NCBI RefSeq assembly: GCF_037975245.1
Contig: NC_092581.1
Span: 8,991,303-9,055,302, forward strand
Direction: 5' to 3'
Length of the DNA stretch: 64,000 nucleotides
Source: Apostichopus japonicus
Taxonomy: Eukaryota > Echinodermata > Holothuroidea > Aspidochirotida > Stichopodidae
A model generated the notes under the pieces. The model made no database searches and was not told the origin of the DNA. It saw only the letters and a program-made list of their open reading frames with translations. The position numbers and the translations under genes were made by a program. Positions 1-12,657 of the stretch are shown here, piece by piece. Position 1 is the stretch's first letter. Each line of letters starts with the position of its first letter.

Positions 1-1993
1 GTGAACTCAGCATTAGTGGTATGAAACCCCGCAAGCATGAAGTAAAAACATCTCCGACTTTATGGCTACGAACACCCGCATGGAGCAAATTATCGCGGGT
101 TAACGCATCAGCGGTGACACAAGAATCGCAGTCTTAAATCAAAGGAATGTTTATGCCGTTACCATGGAACCATACACCGACAGCTTGTCAGAAGATCCGT
201 TCCTGTAACGGCAGCGATATAAACTCAGTGCCTTGCAGTCTTTATATATATATCAGAATCAAAGAATTTTGTTATCCCGTTTTTTGCAACAAACTTTGAT
301 TTACGCTTGTTGAAAAAATGATCTAGCCTACTGGCCACGGCACGTAATTACTTAATGACTTGCAGTTTTGTTATATATTCAATGCTAGAACCAAAGAAAA
401 TCGTGAAGAATCTCACATAACTGTTTAGGAACATATACATACATAAATTATTACAATAATGATGAAAAACTGATGAGAAACTAGAACAACTGTATTTGTA
501 TACAAGTACATGTCATTGTAGTGCGCGGTGAAGTCCTACGTAGTCAACATGTGAATTTGAGATTGTTATGAAGAGTGTATGTTCAGCTGGCATTCACCAG
601 TCAGCCATGTACGATGATGGAGCGGGCTAATATTTCCAATATTGTAGCGCGCATGCGCACTACAATAAACATTTCAGTAATGAAACGAACTCATGACATA
701 GGCTATATACATTCTAATGGCATATATGAATTGAACGAAAAAATAATTACCATACGCAATACAGTAGGAGACTTATTTTGCGTATCTTTGGAGTGCGAAA
801 CAAATCAATTATTGTGTAGGTTGTAGTGTTCTGTCTTCTCTTCTACAAAAAAGAACAAGATAAAAAAGAAAAATAAGGTGATGATGATTATATGATGTGA
901 ATTCAAATTGATACTGTGCTGAGCTAACTTGCCAACAAAGATGAATCAATTTGCCCCAAAATATTATTCCCTCTACCACACCATGCAGTAATATATCTAT
1001 ATCTGTCGGTGGAGAGTGGGGTGGGGTGGGGGGGGGGTTGGGGGAGGGTCTGAGCCCCTGATCGTCATCATGTTTATGAGCCGACCAATAATTTCTAACA
1101 AGAGCTTTACTCCACCACATCGCTGGGTCTCGTTCCTTTGAAACAGAAAGAAGGGTACCAAAGAATCAAGTTATCAATTTCTGGTTCCTATATCTCATAA
1201 TTCTTGGAATATCTTTGCGAATATACCAAAACTATATTGGTTATTAATACACAAGAAATTTATAGCTTTCCTAAAAATATGTTCCCAAGGCTGATATAGT
1301 TGACTTGTTTCCTGCATGCTGTGTACCTACAAAAATAAATGTCTTCAGAGGAATCCCAATTTACCCAACATCCACCCCCCCCCCACCTTCCCACACTTTT
1401 GTCAAGCTTCCAGTACGCAACTTGTTGTGAAGTTCCAATGCATTAATATACTACATGATCATGCACAGTGGCACAGTCTCGATGCGAGGGGATTGAGTGA
1501 ACAGCAGTTTGGTTTTCGTGGCCAGGTTTCTTTCTTGGGTGATTCTCCTTTTAATAGAAGAGCAACGTTCTATATAGTTGTGTGAACAAATGTGGGGTCA
1601 ATGTACTAACATGTGTTAAAGAGTGTGAAGAAAGTGTGAAGAAAGTCCAGTTAGCTCCAAAAGCTTAGCATTATACGGCCGTTGTGACCTGGAATGATTC
1701 AAGAGCATTTACTGTACCGTCTTGTACCAAGGTATATTTACAATAAGGGAGACGAGAAAATGGCAAATTAATGAGCGTTTCTGGTTTTGTCAGAGGCAAA
1801 TCTTACTGAAAATGTTATCATTTGCATTTTTGCATGTTGTGCCCTTTTACACGCTTTTTATATGCCAAACTTTTATCATTCATTCAATGGGTATCTGAGC
1901 ATGCGCCTGAGTAACCGATATATGTAGTGTTGATTTTAGGTAGGCCTAGGTATAACGTATTAGCTGAACTGAGTAATTCGTTTTGCATCTTAC
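1..1993. other. No recognisable gene; 3' flank/intron of SLC22-like gene
   Basis: No coding exon could be supported on either strand. The C-terminal SLC22 exons (transmembrane helices 7-12) were looked for on the minus strand and not seen, so this stretch is probably a long intron. It contains short homopolymer tracts (G-run near 1028-1037, C-run near 1375-1384). Confidence 0.5.
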
Positions 1994-3638
1994 CTCCTCT
2001 TGCTTAGTTAATTGATCAACCAAATCGTTTGGTAACTTATCTGCTGTTTTATTTCCTTTTGCAATTTTCTGTAAAACCTTTTCAGTTTCCTCAAACTTGT
2101 TTTTCGCCATAAGCCATCTAGCTGATTCTGGTAAAACACTGAAAACATATATAGACAAACAGAAATCGATGAAATCGAGAAGACATCGCATGAATTTCGT
2201 ACATCAATTGTTTTTCAGCAACATCAGCCATTTATCAGCATGATAGAATGACAATTCAATATAAGACATATTGAAAAAAAAACACATTAAGCTGACAGTG
2301 TCAAATATAAAATTTCAATATCTGATTAAAAATATTCTCTTTTTTTCACAGATTATATGAGAATTTCAATAAACATGAATAATGGATTTCACAGGTCTGG
2401 GGAAGAGGAAGGAGTGGGGTGGGGTCTAGGAATGCACTTATCCCCGTACCCCCCCCCTCCCCCACCCTCCTCTTCTCAAACAGAGCAGCTATATCCCGCG
2501 GAGTACCAATCATATCTTCAAGAAATACATATTAACTCGGCAACAAAATGTTCTTTTGATTTATTTAGTATAGAAGTAGGAAGTTGTCCAATCTAGCTGA
2601 TAGTTATCCCATCTTAATGAATATTCATATGTACTTACAAAATCAATAGAAACAAAGGCAGCAGACAGACAGAAGCAATTCGACTTAAATTTCTCCAATC
2701 GCGAACGAAGAAAGCAAACACAGCCAGAATCATGGATCCTACAGAGAAAGCTAATGGTGTAGCTATACCGCCATATACCCGCTTAGAGGGCCCCACAAGC
2801 TCGGTCACTGAAAACGAAATCATAGGTTAACCGTTCAAATGGTACAGATATCAAAGTTTCGTCAAATGGTAGACTTATAAGTTACGTTTTGATTTTAGTT
2901 GTTAAATACATGTAACGGTTAATTATAAATACGATAAATGATGTTTTATACAAAATGGCTGCCAGACATAATTTGGTCATTTTTCTTTAGCTGATTCTAC
3001 TTTGCCGTAGAAAGGTTATGGAAGATTTAATGGAGGAAGAAGGGGTGTGATCAGAGAACAAAAAAATCATGTTTGTTATGTATTAGACTGGTCATACGTT
3101 GGAATGCATAATGCTTTAAATAAAACGTCACCCTGCAAGAGCCTGCAGGGGACGAAACCAACAAAACTTGATTCACTGTCAACCTCAGTCTCCTTACATC
3201 GAGACTGTATCCGGATAATCATAACAATTACAGGTCAATTGTTGGTGAGCGATGCGTGATATTTCATGTTTTGTTTAAACTGACATACAGGGGGAAAAAA
3301 GACTGCTGGGAGGGGAGGAAATAAGGGACAGAGATGAGGAACATAACTATATTAAAACGACGACGAACAAATAATCAAGTTTTGAAATGCATTGAGTCGA
3401 CACCGTTGCGACTTATATATATATTTATACAGAACTAGTATTATTCGATACAGGTGTCAAACGCCTACAGTGAATTTACGACCTTCCTTACCGGTTTCGA
3501 ACCTCTGGACATACAATCAGCGTCCATAGCCTAGTGGTTAGGGTGTCCGCGTACAGAGCGGAAGGCCCGTGGTTCGAATCCCGGTGGAGGCTGAAAGTTT
3601 TTTCACTGTACTTGATTTTCCAACTCATTACGATTTTC

Positions 3639-3683
<45 letters not shown>

Positions 3684-3685
3684 TG

Positions 3686-3774
<89 letters not shown>

Positions 3775-3852
3775 ATACTAGATGAGACTAGTGGAACACT
3801 AGTAGTTGTAACTCGGAGTTTCACGCTTTATAGCGATCTTCAGACAACTCAG

Positions 3853-3887
<35 letters not shown>

Positions 3888-6800
3888 CTGACTTACCTAT
3901 GACGAAACTCATTAGGTATATAGATATGTTGGCCATGCCCACTAGAAAACGAAAGAGGCAGAAGAACCAAAAAGAGGGCGCAAATGACATAACGAATCCA
4001 GCCACAAAGTCCAAAGTGATGGCGATGAAGAACGTTTTGTATCGACCAATGCTGTGTTGATCAAAGAAAAAACAAAAGGCTAAAACTTTATACAATTATT
4101 TTACTTTTCAAGCGACTACGTTGTATAATGTAGTTAGAAGTGACATAAGCAGCTCATATTGAACATTCTTAGCCGAAACTAACAGCTTTTAATTAAAAAG
4201 TCGGCTTTTCCTCCCCCATAAGATGTTGTTATGTCTTATAACAGCATCTCGGCCTTTTTCATGTGTCTGTTCTTTTTTGTAAAGGAACTTTTGAGACACA
4301 CCTGCCAATGACGGGGTTGAGAGCAGACCAGTCGTTTGGTTGTTTGGTTTTTGTGTCCAAGTTGTTTCTCATGGGGCTTTGTTTAAATATTAAAAAAAAA
4401 TATTTTTACAGGGTGAAGTAGAACTGAGCCGATTGTCTGATAGCGTCACAGGTCAGTATTATACTGTTGGTGTAGTACGTGCCTCAACTTTATCTTGTGG
4501 TTTTAATCATGTGTAGCGTCTGTTTCCTTTTTAGATACACAATGCAGAGTGAAGATAGCTCCTTAACTTTTTGACGATGTAAGAAGATCGTTTGTAATAA
4601 TATTCCCTACCGAAGGGACTATAATGATAATTTCACTTGCCGGAACACCGTCACCGTACGATATTATCGTGGTTGCAGTCGCGAGAGAGATTTGCAAATT
4701 AATCACAACATAATATATTACTCCAGGAGAGATTGATAAGGGTGCATGTTGAACAGACGAACGATGCTAATTTTAAATTGCTTTAAACAAACTTCAAATA
4801 AGTGCACCGTCGAAGTGGCATGCAAGAGGGGTGGGGTGGGGGAGGGCAGGGGGTACGAACCACTTCCCATTGTCATTCGGGCGAAGATGGTTCAGTATGT
4901 GTTTCTTTTATTTTTTATTCAAGTTTGGGATGAATTAGATCAATCCTCCGTGGTCTATATTCGCCTTTTCAAACTCTCACAAAAATGAAAGTGATTGTTT
5001 GCGTTAAGTTGCGTTGAGAGTTTAACTATGGACCTAAACTATAGTCTAAATTTATATGCCGCAGAACGTATCATCTCCTTCCATGAAAGTTCATGCTACT
5101 TGCTATTTTAACAGTTTTAGATTATCTTCATCAAGAATTTTTTGTTATCATTTGACTATTTTCACAAAGCTTATTTCCCATAAGTTGACAGCGAGCAATA
5201 TCTCTAGTCAGAAGAAAAATATGACCAAGAAAAGATTAAAAAAATAGAAAAAACACAGACCAAATTGAGTCATATGTCTGTTCGACCAAAAAGGGGGTAT
5301 TAATTTGCAACGAGGGAGAGTAACAGCTGATGTTTAAAAAAAAAAAAAAACATGTTTTCGTTATAGAGGAAGAGGGGCAACGGTTGCTCACTTTTTTCTT
5401 TTGCCTTTTCTGTATTTTGTATAAAGAAGAAGAAAATGTATTTATAAAGCGCAACAAATTCCTTAAAAATATGACCAAATGCGCTATTATATAAAAAAAA
5501 CACTAAAAAAAAAAATTACTATATTCGAAGGAGGAAATACTGAGGGCGGAAAGTAGAAGAAGAGTGAGAGAGAGAAGAGGGGTGGGGGGGGGGGTTGGTT
5601 CTAAGATAAGTACTTCTTAATGGTTTGTAAAGAAAGAAAGAAATAGCAAAAAAAGTGTAGCTTACATGTCGGCAACGGAACCAGAAACGATTGATCCACA
5701 AAGATATCCGACATAAAAAAGTGACTGCGAAGTGTCTGCTAGATATTTTTGTTCACAAACCAGATCAAACTATAATATAAAGCAAGAAGAGAAAACACAG
5801 ACTATGTGTGACGGTATGTCGAATAATGTTTGCTTTCACACAAAACAAAGGGAAAATTTAATGATAGTTTTCTACATCAATAACCGTTACAATGTACACA
5901 CATTGTGGCATGTTGTATATATCAGTGCGGATTATAATGTTGTGGAAAGTTTGATTTATACTATTCTATGGAAAGCATTATGTCGACAGTATATATAGTA
6001 ACTGATGGCATCATGGCGATCTTCCCGCAATTTATTACATACATGGAAGATATATTTAATACAATATTGATGATTTCTTGCATTCAGTGTATACATTTGA
6101 TAATTATGCAACAACAAAATAATCAAAATACTTTACGCTAGAAGAAGATAAATAGCTTTAGAATAGAACATCACAGATTATTCACTGTTTACTTCCGTTA
6201 ACAACCGTGTTATGTTTGAAGCAAGGTGAGGCGTTTGCAGCAATTAAGCTCTCTTTAGCATTTTGTTGAGTCTGTTGTAGGGAACGTCATGAAAGGATGA
6301 CTTTCGTCACAGAATTAATTTTGATATGTTGTAGACCTTTAAAATACACTGCTTTCACTATACACGTCTTGAGAATATGACCCTTTCAACACCTACGGTC
6401 CATCAATGAAAGTGACTGAATTCGATAGTCTAATACACAGACCATTAGGTCAGACAATATGCCTATACTGAGGAGCTGACGTCATACTACCAATTTGGCC
6501 TTAAAGGCGCAATTCAGAAATTAGCACTCAAATGTTTCTTTTCTTTTCATGAACGATGACATACCTAAGACTAACATTCTACCCAATGTCGTCCTTTTAA
6601 CATACAAGGGTTTTTATTGAAAAGAAAACTAGAAAAAAAAAAGCCTTGTAAGCGGGGTTGTCGGTTTCAAAAGGTTAACATTTCTAATTGCTGTTGTCTT
6701 AATTTGCATTATCAGATATGAGAAACATAACAGTATTTATGAGGGAGATAATAGCTAAGGAGTTTGTACGGCTGTGCATTATTCTTTACACTGAACGTTT

Positions 6801-9800
6801 TTCATTGATAACGGTATCCATACTTGATGATAATACGTTGTCGAGGAGCATACCGCACTACAGTACACACGCTACTGAAGTTGTCACAGCAAACTAAAGA
6901 TTAGTATGCTGGTAATTATACACACAATCGTCGCTTTCTTTTAAGATTGATCTTTGCGTGCTACTCGTTTATCCAAATGCAAATAAACAATCCAACTGAA
7001 ACAAACAAACACGATAGGAAACTAAAAACTAACGATCTGGTTAAAAGGTCATCACTATTGCCCTACCTTCAGCGTACCAATGTATATGCCTGGTACGTGT
7101 GTGGACCCTCACAGGTACCAATGTATATGCCTGGTATGTGTGTGGAACTCACAGGTACCAACTTATATGCCTGGTATGTGTGTGGACCTTCACATGTACC
7201 AATGTATATGCCTGGTATGTGTGTAGTCCCTCACAGGTACCAATGCATATGCCTGGCATGTGTGTGGACCCTCACAGGTACCAATGCATATGCCTGGTAT
7301 ATGTGTGGACCCTCACAGGTACCAATGTATATGCCTTGCATATGTGTGGACCCTCACAGGTACCAATGTATATGCCTGGTACGTGTGTGGACCCTCACAG
7401 GTACCAATGTATATGCCTGGTACGTGTGTGGAACTCACAGGTACCAACTTATATGCCTGGTATGTGTGTGGACCTTCACATGTACCAATGTATATGCCTG
7501 GTATGTGTGTGGACCTTCACATGTACCAATGTATATGCCTGGTATGTGTGTAGTCCCTCACAGGTACCAATGTATATGCCTGGTATGTGTGTGGACCCTC
7601 ACAGGTACCATTGCATATGCCTGGCATGTGTGTGGACCCTCACAGGTACCAATGTATATGCCTTGCATATGTGTGGACCCTCACAGGTACCAATGCATAT
7701 GCCTGCTATGTGTGTGGACCCTCACAGGTACCAATGTAAATGCCTGGTATGTGTGTGAACCCTCACAGGTACCAATGTGTGTGGACCCTCACAGGTACCA
7801 ATATATATGCCTGGTATGTGTGTGGACCCTCACAGGTACCAATGTCTATGCCTGGTATGTGTATGGACCCTCACGGCTTACATCTCCGTGAGCAGCGGTG
7901 TTCAGCTGAACACCTCCCCGGGAAATGTACTGAGATGAAACGACGAAACCAACATACACATTCATACATTTGATTGTCCATGATATCATTAACAGGGGTG
8001 TAAATGAACCGATGAACCGGGTTAAATGGGTGGGATCCCTCGAGGATGGGTATCCCACCAGACCCCCCCCCCCCCTCCCTTGCAACTCATGCACTCCCAG
8101 CCAATAACAACGTACCACTCTTCATCAGAAATATATACCTCATACATCTCTATGTAATAAATAAAACGAACTGAATGAAAAGTGAACTCAAAGTCCAGCT
8201 AACATAGTAGTGAAAGGGTCAATAATCTACAGTTTATATCATTATGTTCAAGCCCATAAGCCACAGGAGCTCTAGACCATTCATTCCACAAGCTGTTTAA
8301 GTCAATCGATTGTTGTTAATGCAGCTCTCACCGAGTACCCGACATTTTGCAATTTAAGCTGTAGTTTGAACTGTATTACTTGTGTTATGCTGATCACAAG
8401 CCCCTTTCCAATATATGCCACGGCACGTTGACTAACTTAACTAACACAAAATAAACAAGAAAATTAAATAAAGCGTTTTCTCTAAATTATTCGTCAGAAG
8501 CTTGTTGACAACTTATATTTGCGCGTTCCATTAACTATTATACATGTATCATTACAAATCGTGTTTTCTCTTCAGACTGTACCACTCCCATAACTCACAA
8601 CCTGAACCATACAAAATACCTGCGACATAAATTGATCTCCTGCCTTTGTAGGGCACATGCTGTTGAGACATTGTCACGGAACCACGCGATGAACTATCCA
8701 CGGAGTATCAGACCTCGCGCTCGGTGTTAAATTTGTCAGTAATATTAACACAGCCCGGACAGTGGCAAACATTGGCACAGGTGGAGGGATGGGGGGGGGG
8801 GCTATCCTAAACAAATATTTGTCTGCAATTGCCACCTTCAAAAAGTTGTCAGAATTTTTTTTTTAGAAAACCCGTTCTGCCCGACACCTATAAAGCATTG
8901 GACCCGTTAGGGGAAAGGTCTAGCTACCCAGCATCAGCGTTGATATTCGGTGTTCCGTTCAACACAGAAGTGACTGAACCGCAGTGATTGTTTCTAATAT
9001 ACACAGATAGCTGTATACATCTCTCTCATACTTAGCGAAATATGGAGACGTTGAAGGTAGGGTTACCCTCGATCGTAAGTCTAATTTGGACGTTAATTTG
9101 ACCATCTAGATCGATGAATGCCCTTGTTGCATATTTTCTATTATTTACCAGCACTGTTTTTCGCGAACGCCCTCGCCATGCCATCAACCGCACGTTTTGA
9201 ACTTCACAGTGGTATAGCCAATTGGCCAAGCATTCCAGGCAGTAACAGCTCCGAAGGCAAAGCACTTCGAATAACGCTGACAAAGATACCAGAACTGCTA
9301 CCAAATAGACGATATCAGATAGGCTGTCTGGGCTCGGTCAGATCTGGTACCCTATATACGATATCAGCATAGGCTATATGTCTGGGCTCGGTCAGATCTG
9401 GTACCCAATAAACGATATCAGTATAGGCTATGTAGCTGTGCTCGATCAGATCTGGCACTCTATATACGATATCAGTATAGGCTATGACTAGACTCGGTCA
9501 GATCTGGTACCCTATAGATCTGGGACGGTACCCTATATATTATATCAGTATAGGCTATATGTCTGGGCTCGGTCAGATCTGGTACTCTATATACGATATC
9601 AGTACAGGCTATGAATAGACTCGGTCAGATCTGGTACCCTATAGATGATATCAGTGGCTATGTCTGGGCTCGGTCAGACCTGGTACCCTATAGATCTGGG
9701 ACGGTACCCTATAGATGATATCAGTGTAGGCTATATGTCTGGGCTCGGTCAGATCTGGTATCCTATAGACGATATCAGTATAGGCTATACGTCTGACCTC

Positions 9801-10371
9801 GGTCTAGTGACGTCTGATAAGGCCATCCTTCATCTCCTCTAGCAACTCTTAATCACTGATATCATAATCACGTTCGAATGCGTATTATGTCAATGTTTAA
9901 TTTATTATCAAAACCAAATTTTATACTTACATCATTAACTATGGATGCTTTGTATTGACTTCTGTCGTATACCCAACCTTCATCACATTGGATTGTATGA
10001 TTGGTGTATCTTTCTGCGTTGTAACCTTCATACCAGGTTGCCGGGTAGTTGGTATCATATTTAAGGCACTTTTCATAGACCACCTCACCGTCTTCCAAAT
10101 AACCCGGTATGGAGGAATCGCGGTATTGATGTAGACAGTTTAAGTATGCATCGGTATTATCGTCACGGTATTGATAACAGTCATCGACATTCGGCGTCCA
10201 TTCCTCGACAGCACACCAATGGTCCATATCAGCCGTCAAAAACACCGCGATCATGGAATGCATTGCCTCGGGGAGTGCCGACAAACAAACTAATATCAAC
10301 AGCTTGATTTGATAAGGGCCCAGTTCTCCGATCAGCCCCAGAATTTGGTCGAATGATAGGTCGGTAGCCAT
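1994..10371 (-). CDS. SLC22-family organic cation/carnitine-type transporter, 5' part (exons 1-5), partial
   Basis: This is a major-facilitator polyspecific organic ion transporter of the plasma membrane. Five minus-strand exons join in phase: 9931-10371, 5666-5769, 3897-4051, 2639-2807 and 1994-2138. They encode 338 residues of a family usually about 550 long. Donors are GTAAGT-like throughout (exon 1 GTAAGTATA, exon 5 GTAAGATG), and acceptors end in TAG or CAG. Exon 1 starts with [10 protein letters not shown] and carries TM1, then the large extracellular loop with cysteines and one N-glycosylation site (NHT, about residue 124). Exon 2 has FDLVC and TM2. The loop GSVADIIGRYKTF matches the MFS signature between TM2 and TM3. 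Exon 5 carries the family motif PESARWL, followed by a charged cytoplasmic segment. The remaining exons would lie left of position 1. Exact orthology (OCT, OCTN or OAT-like) cannot be set from this half. Introns are filled with repeats. Confidence 0.92.
3520..3641 (+). repeat. tRNA-derived SINE, copy 1
   Basis: The first 73 bases fold like a tRNA. Six of seven acceptor pairs form (GCGTCCA with TGGAGGC), and there is a 5-bp anticodon stem (TCCGC/GCGGA) with loop GTACAGA. An A-box (TAGCCTAGTGGTTAGG) and B-box (GGTTCGAATCC) are present. A unique tail (AAAGTTTTTTCACTG onward) leads into (TA)n. It lies in an SLC22 intron. A second copy starts near 10810, so this is a SINE family and not a lone tRNA gene. 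Confidence 0.85.
3642..3770. repeat. (TA)n microsatellite at SINE tail
   Basis: Near-pure TA dinucleotide run interrupted once (ATAAATATGTATATG near 3677-3692). It directly follows the SINE tail. A shorter run lies at 3861-3888. Confidence 0.97.
4052..5665. other. SLC22 intron, no gene seen
   Basis: Intron between exons 3 and 2. It holds homopolymer A runs (5338-5350) and AT-rich unique DNA. No coding signal was found on either strand. Confidence 0.6.
5770..7075. other. SLC22 intron 1, unique part, no gene seen
   Basis: AT-rich unique intron DNA left of the 41-bp array. No exon, RNA gene or clear transposon end was recognised. Confidence 0.6.
7076..7875. repeat. 41-bp minisatellite, about 19 copies
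   Basis: Tandem array whose unit runs CAGGTACCAATGTATATGCC then TGGTATGTGTGTGGACCCT, with 39-bp variants. Each unit contains a GGTACC. Because 41 is not a multiple of three, any open frame cycles through all frames, which produces long overlapping open frames. These are array artefacts, not proteins. The array lies in SLC22 intron 1. Confidence 0.97.
7876..9315. other. SLC22 intron 1, no gene seen
   Basis: Unique intron sequence with C- and G-runs near 8061-8073 and 8791-8802. A short open minus-strand stretch near 9032-9304 has no recognisable domain and was not called. Confidence 0.5.
9316..9812. repeat. About 54-bp minisatellite, roughly nine degenerate copies
   Basis: Tandem units share GGCTCGGTCAGATCTGGTAC, a TATA-rich stretch and CGATATCAGTATAGGCTAT. 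Some units have an inserted GATCTGGGACGGTACCC. It lies 120 bp downstream (in gene orientation) of the SLC22 exon 1 donor. Confidence 0.93.
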
Positions 10372-10681
10372 GTCTCAAGCTCTATCGTTGTAGATAATGC
10401 CCAAGAAACTTTTTTGAGTTCTGTCATGAAAAGCAATGAATCTACAAAACTTTATTACAATTTATATTAACTGAAGTTGAAACTTAAAGATAAGGCCCTA
10501 AATAAGAAGCGTTGATTGTGCATTTATTTCCACTATTATTCTATTACTTACGCATAATGTGTAAACGTGATGTTACGTAAATCCGTAACACGCATAAGAT
10601 CTACCCCGTGTAGAGTAGGGATTCCGTTCTAACGCTTGGTTTACTATACAGTACCGCTTCCAAGAAAGGAGGGACATGAGA

Positions 10682-10797
<116 letters not shown>

Positions 10798-10809
10798 CCA
10801 TACAATCAG

Positions 10810-10926
10810 CGTCCATAGCCTAGTGGTTAGGGTGTCCGCGTACAGAGAGGGAGGCCCGTGGTTCGAATCCCGGTGGAGGCTGAAAGTTTTTCACTGTTCT
10901 TGATTTTCCAACTCATTACGATTTTC

Positions 10927-10931
<5 letters not shown>
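10810..10931 (+). repeat. tRNA-derived SINE, copy 2
   Basis: Nearly identical to the copy at 3520-3641, including A-box, B-box and tail, again followed by a (TA)n run (10931-11005). The anticodon stem is broken here (GCGGA became GAGGG), so this copy no longer folds as well as copy 1. Confidence 0.85.

Positions 10932-11005
<74 letters not shown>
10931..11005. repeat. (TA)n microsatellite after SINE copy 2
   Basis: TA dinucleotide run of about 75 bp forming the SINE 3' end. Confidence 0.96.
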
Positions 11006-11007
<2 letters not shown>

Positions 11008-11099
11008 AAAAACTGTTAATCAACTATTTTGCATTTAGAGAAAGGCTGGATCTCGAGTGAGATACAATAATTATATAAGGTGAATGATTGGAAGTAAAA

Positions 11100-12580
11100 C
11101 AGCCAATGTTTGGTTTTTTGCAGAGCTTTCGAGCACAACCAGCCCTTCTTCAGTGCGTGATCACCGAAAGTGGCAAGGAGTAGCAGGAATTGAAACTATT
11201 TTATAGAGAAGAGTGTCGGCATGGTTGTGAAGTCAAAGCGACTTACTGATTTTTTTCTGCTGGATTTAGCAGAAGTTTTAGTAGAAGTTTTGGAAAATCG
11301 GATTATTTTAATCCGTGTCGGATTATTTTAATCCGATTCCGTCGTAATTGCAAAGGAATTTTGTTTATCTGGGACGGCAAATCGTTTCTGATGTTTAAAC
11401 AGAATGGTGCCCGGGTCTTTAGGTTTAGTTCCCAGAAATTGTCTTTTCCTTTCCTAGATTTATCTGTCCAAGAATCGTTAAAGGCAATGGCAATAACACG
11501 CAAATTTCCAATTGAATGATTTTGGAGATTGAAGTGATTTGCAACAGGTTCGTTGATCTTTTTTTGTTTTGATCACCGATCTATGTTGTGTCATTCTCAT
11601 TCTTAGAGTGTTTTTTTGACTCTCCAACGTATTGTAAATTGCAAATATTGCAGTAGATGAGGTAAATGTCATTTTTCGATAGGCAGTTTATTTTATGCCG
11701 AATTTGGGACGTGCGTTTGGTCGAATCGACAAAGTAAGCACGTATTGCAATTTTGTGTACAGGGCGATGATCCTGTAGCTTCTCTTTTGTTTTCCCCTAA
11801 TGGGGTGTCATCCTGAAAGGTGCCCGAACTAAAATATCCCGTAGGTTACTGGTCCTTTTAAAAGTGATGACAGGTAATTCTGGGAAAACTGATTTCAGGC
11901 GTTCGGTGCCTTGAAGTAGGTGAAAATTCTTCTGAATGATATTAGCCAGTGGTGGGAGACCAGGGTGGAATTCAGTAACCAGTGGTACCCTTTTCGAACT
12001 AGTTTGACGATTTTTGTACGTCAATATTTCGATACGGGGTTTTTCTTTAGCCTTTTTGATGGCATATTCAATAGAAACCCGAAAATAATGTCTATTTGGG
12101 AGGTGTTGTGACAGTTCTTTAGTGCGGGAATCAAAATCGACTTCAGTGGAGCAAATGCGTCGAATGCGCAACGCTTGACTGTACGGAATATTTCTGGTAC
12201 AGTGGATGGCAACTGCTTGGTAAAGGTAGTTGTGCTTGTTCGTGAGTTTATTGAACAAGTCTGTTTTGAGTGAATTATTTTGTAGGGTCACAGTCATGGT
12301 GTCCAGGAAGTGAACGTCATGTCCAGAAAAAATCTGCAGTAAATTTGATAGTGTGATGAAACAATTTTATGTCATCAGTGATGAGTTTTAGATTTGCCTC
12401 GCCATGGGTCCATATCATGAAGATATCGTCAATGAAACGTTACCACGTGTGTGGTTTCAAGTTTTGTCGAGATAGAAATTCTTTCTCGAGGTTTCCCATA
12501 AAGACGTTGGGAAAAGACGGTACCATTTTGGTACCCATTTGGTACCCATAGCGTTGCCATGAATTTGGAGGTAGTGTTTG
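11100..12580 (-). mobile_element. Penelope-like retroelement remnant (RT + GIY-YIG)
   Basis: The minus strand carries a broken Penelope-type polyprotein. From right to left come an RT segment with GNAMGTK, then RFIDDIFMIWTHGE (the catalytic Asp-Asp motif), then a thumb-like region (TRNIPYSQALRIRRIC, IQKNFHLL). Next comes a cysteine pair and QYVGES, the start of a GIY-YIG endonuclease, with LRMRMTQHRSVI and a C-terminal segment ending near 11303. The 3' flank (GAAGAAGGGCTGGTTGTGC on the minus strand) is the usual Penelope 3' hallmark. Frameshifts and stops separate the blocks and the 5' half is cut off at the (TA)n at 12585. This is a dead 5'-truncated copy. Confidence 0.88.
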
Positions 12581-12581
12581 T

Positions 12582-12584
<3 letters not shown>

Positions 12585-12654
<70 letters not shown>
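12585..12654. repeat. (TA)n microsatellite
   Basis: Pure TA run of about 70 bp between the Penelope remnant and the TIR element starting at 12655. Confidence 0.96.

Positions 12655-12657
<3 letters not shown>

Noticed and set aside
3520-3592. A functional tRNA-Cys (anticodon ACA) gene
   Set aside because: Two near-identical copies with a shared non-tRNA tail and (TA)n, plus a poor T-stem, indicate a SINE head.
6947-7891. 314-codon open frame (and overlapping ones) on the plus strand
   Set aside because: Produced by the 41-bp array; frames are open in all three phases and the peptide is only the array translated.
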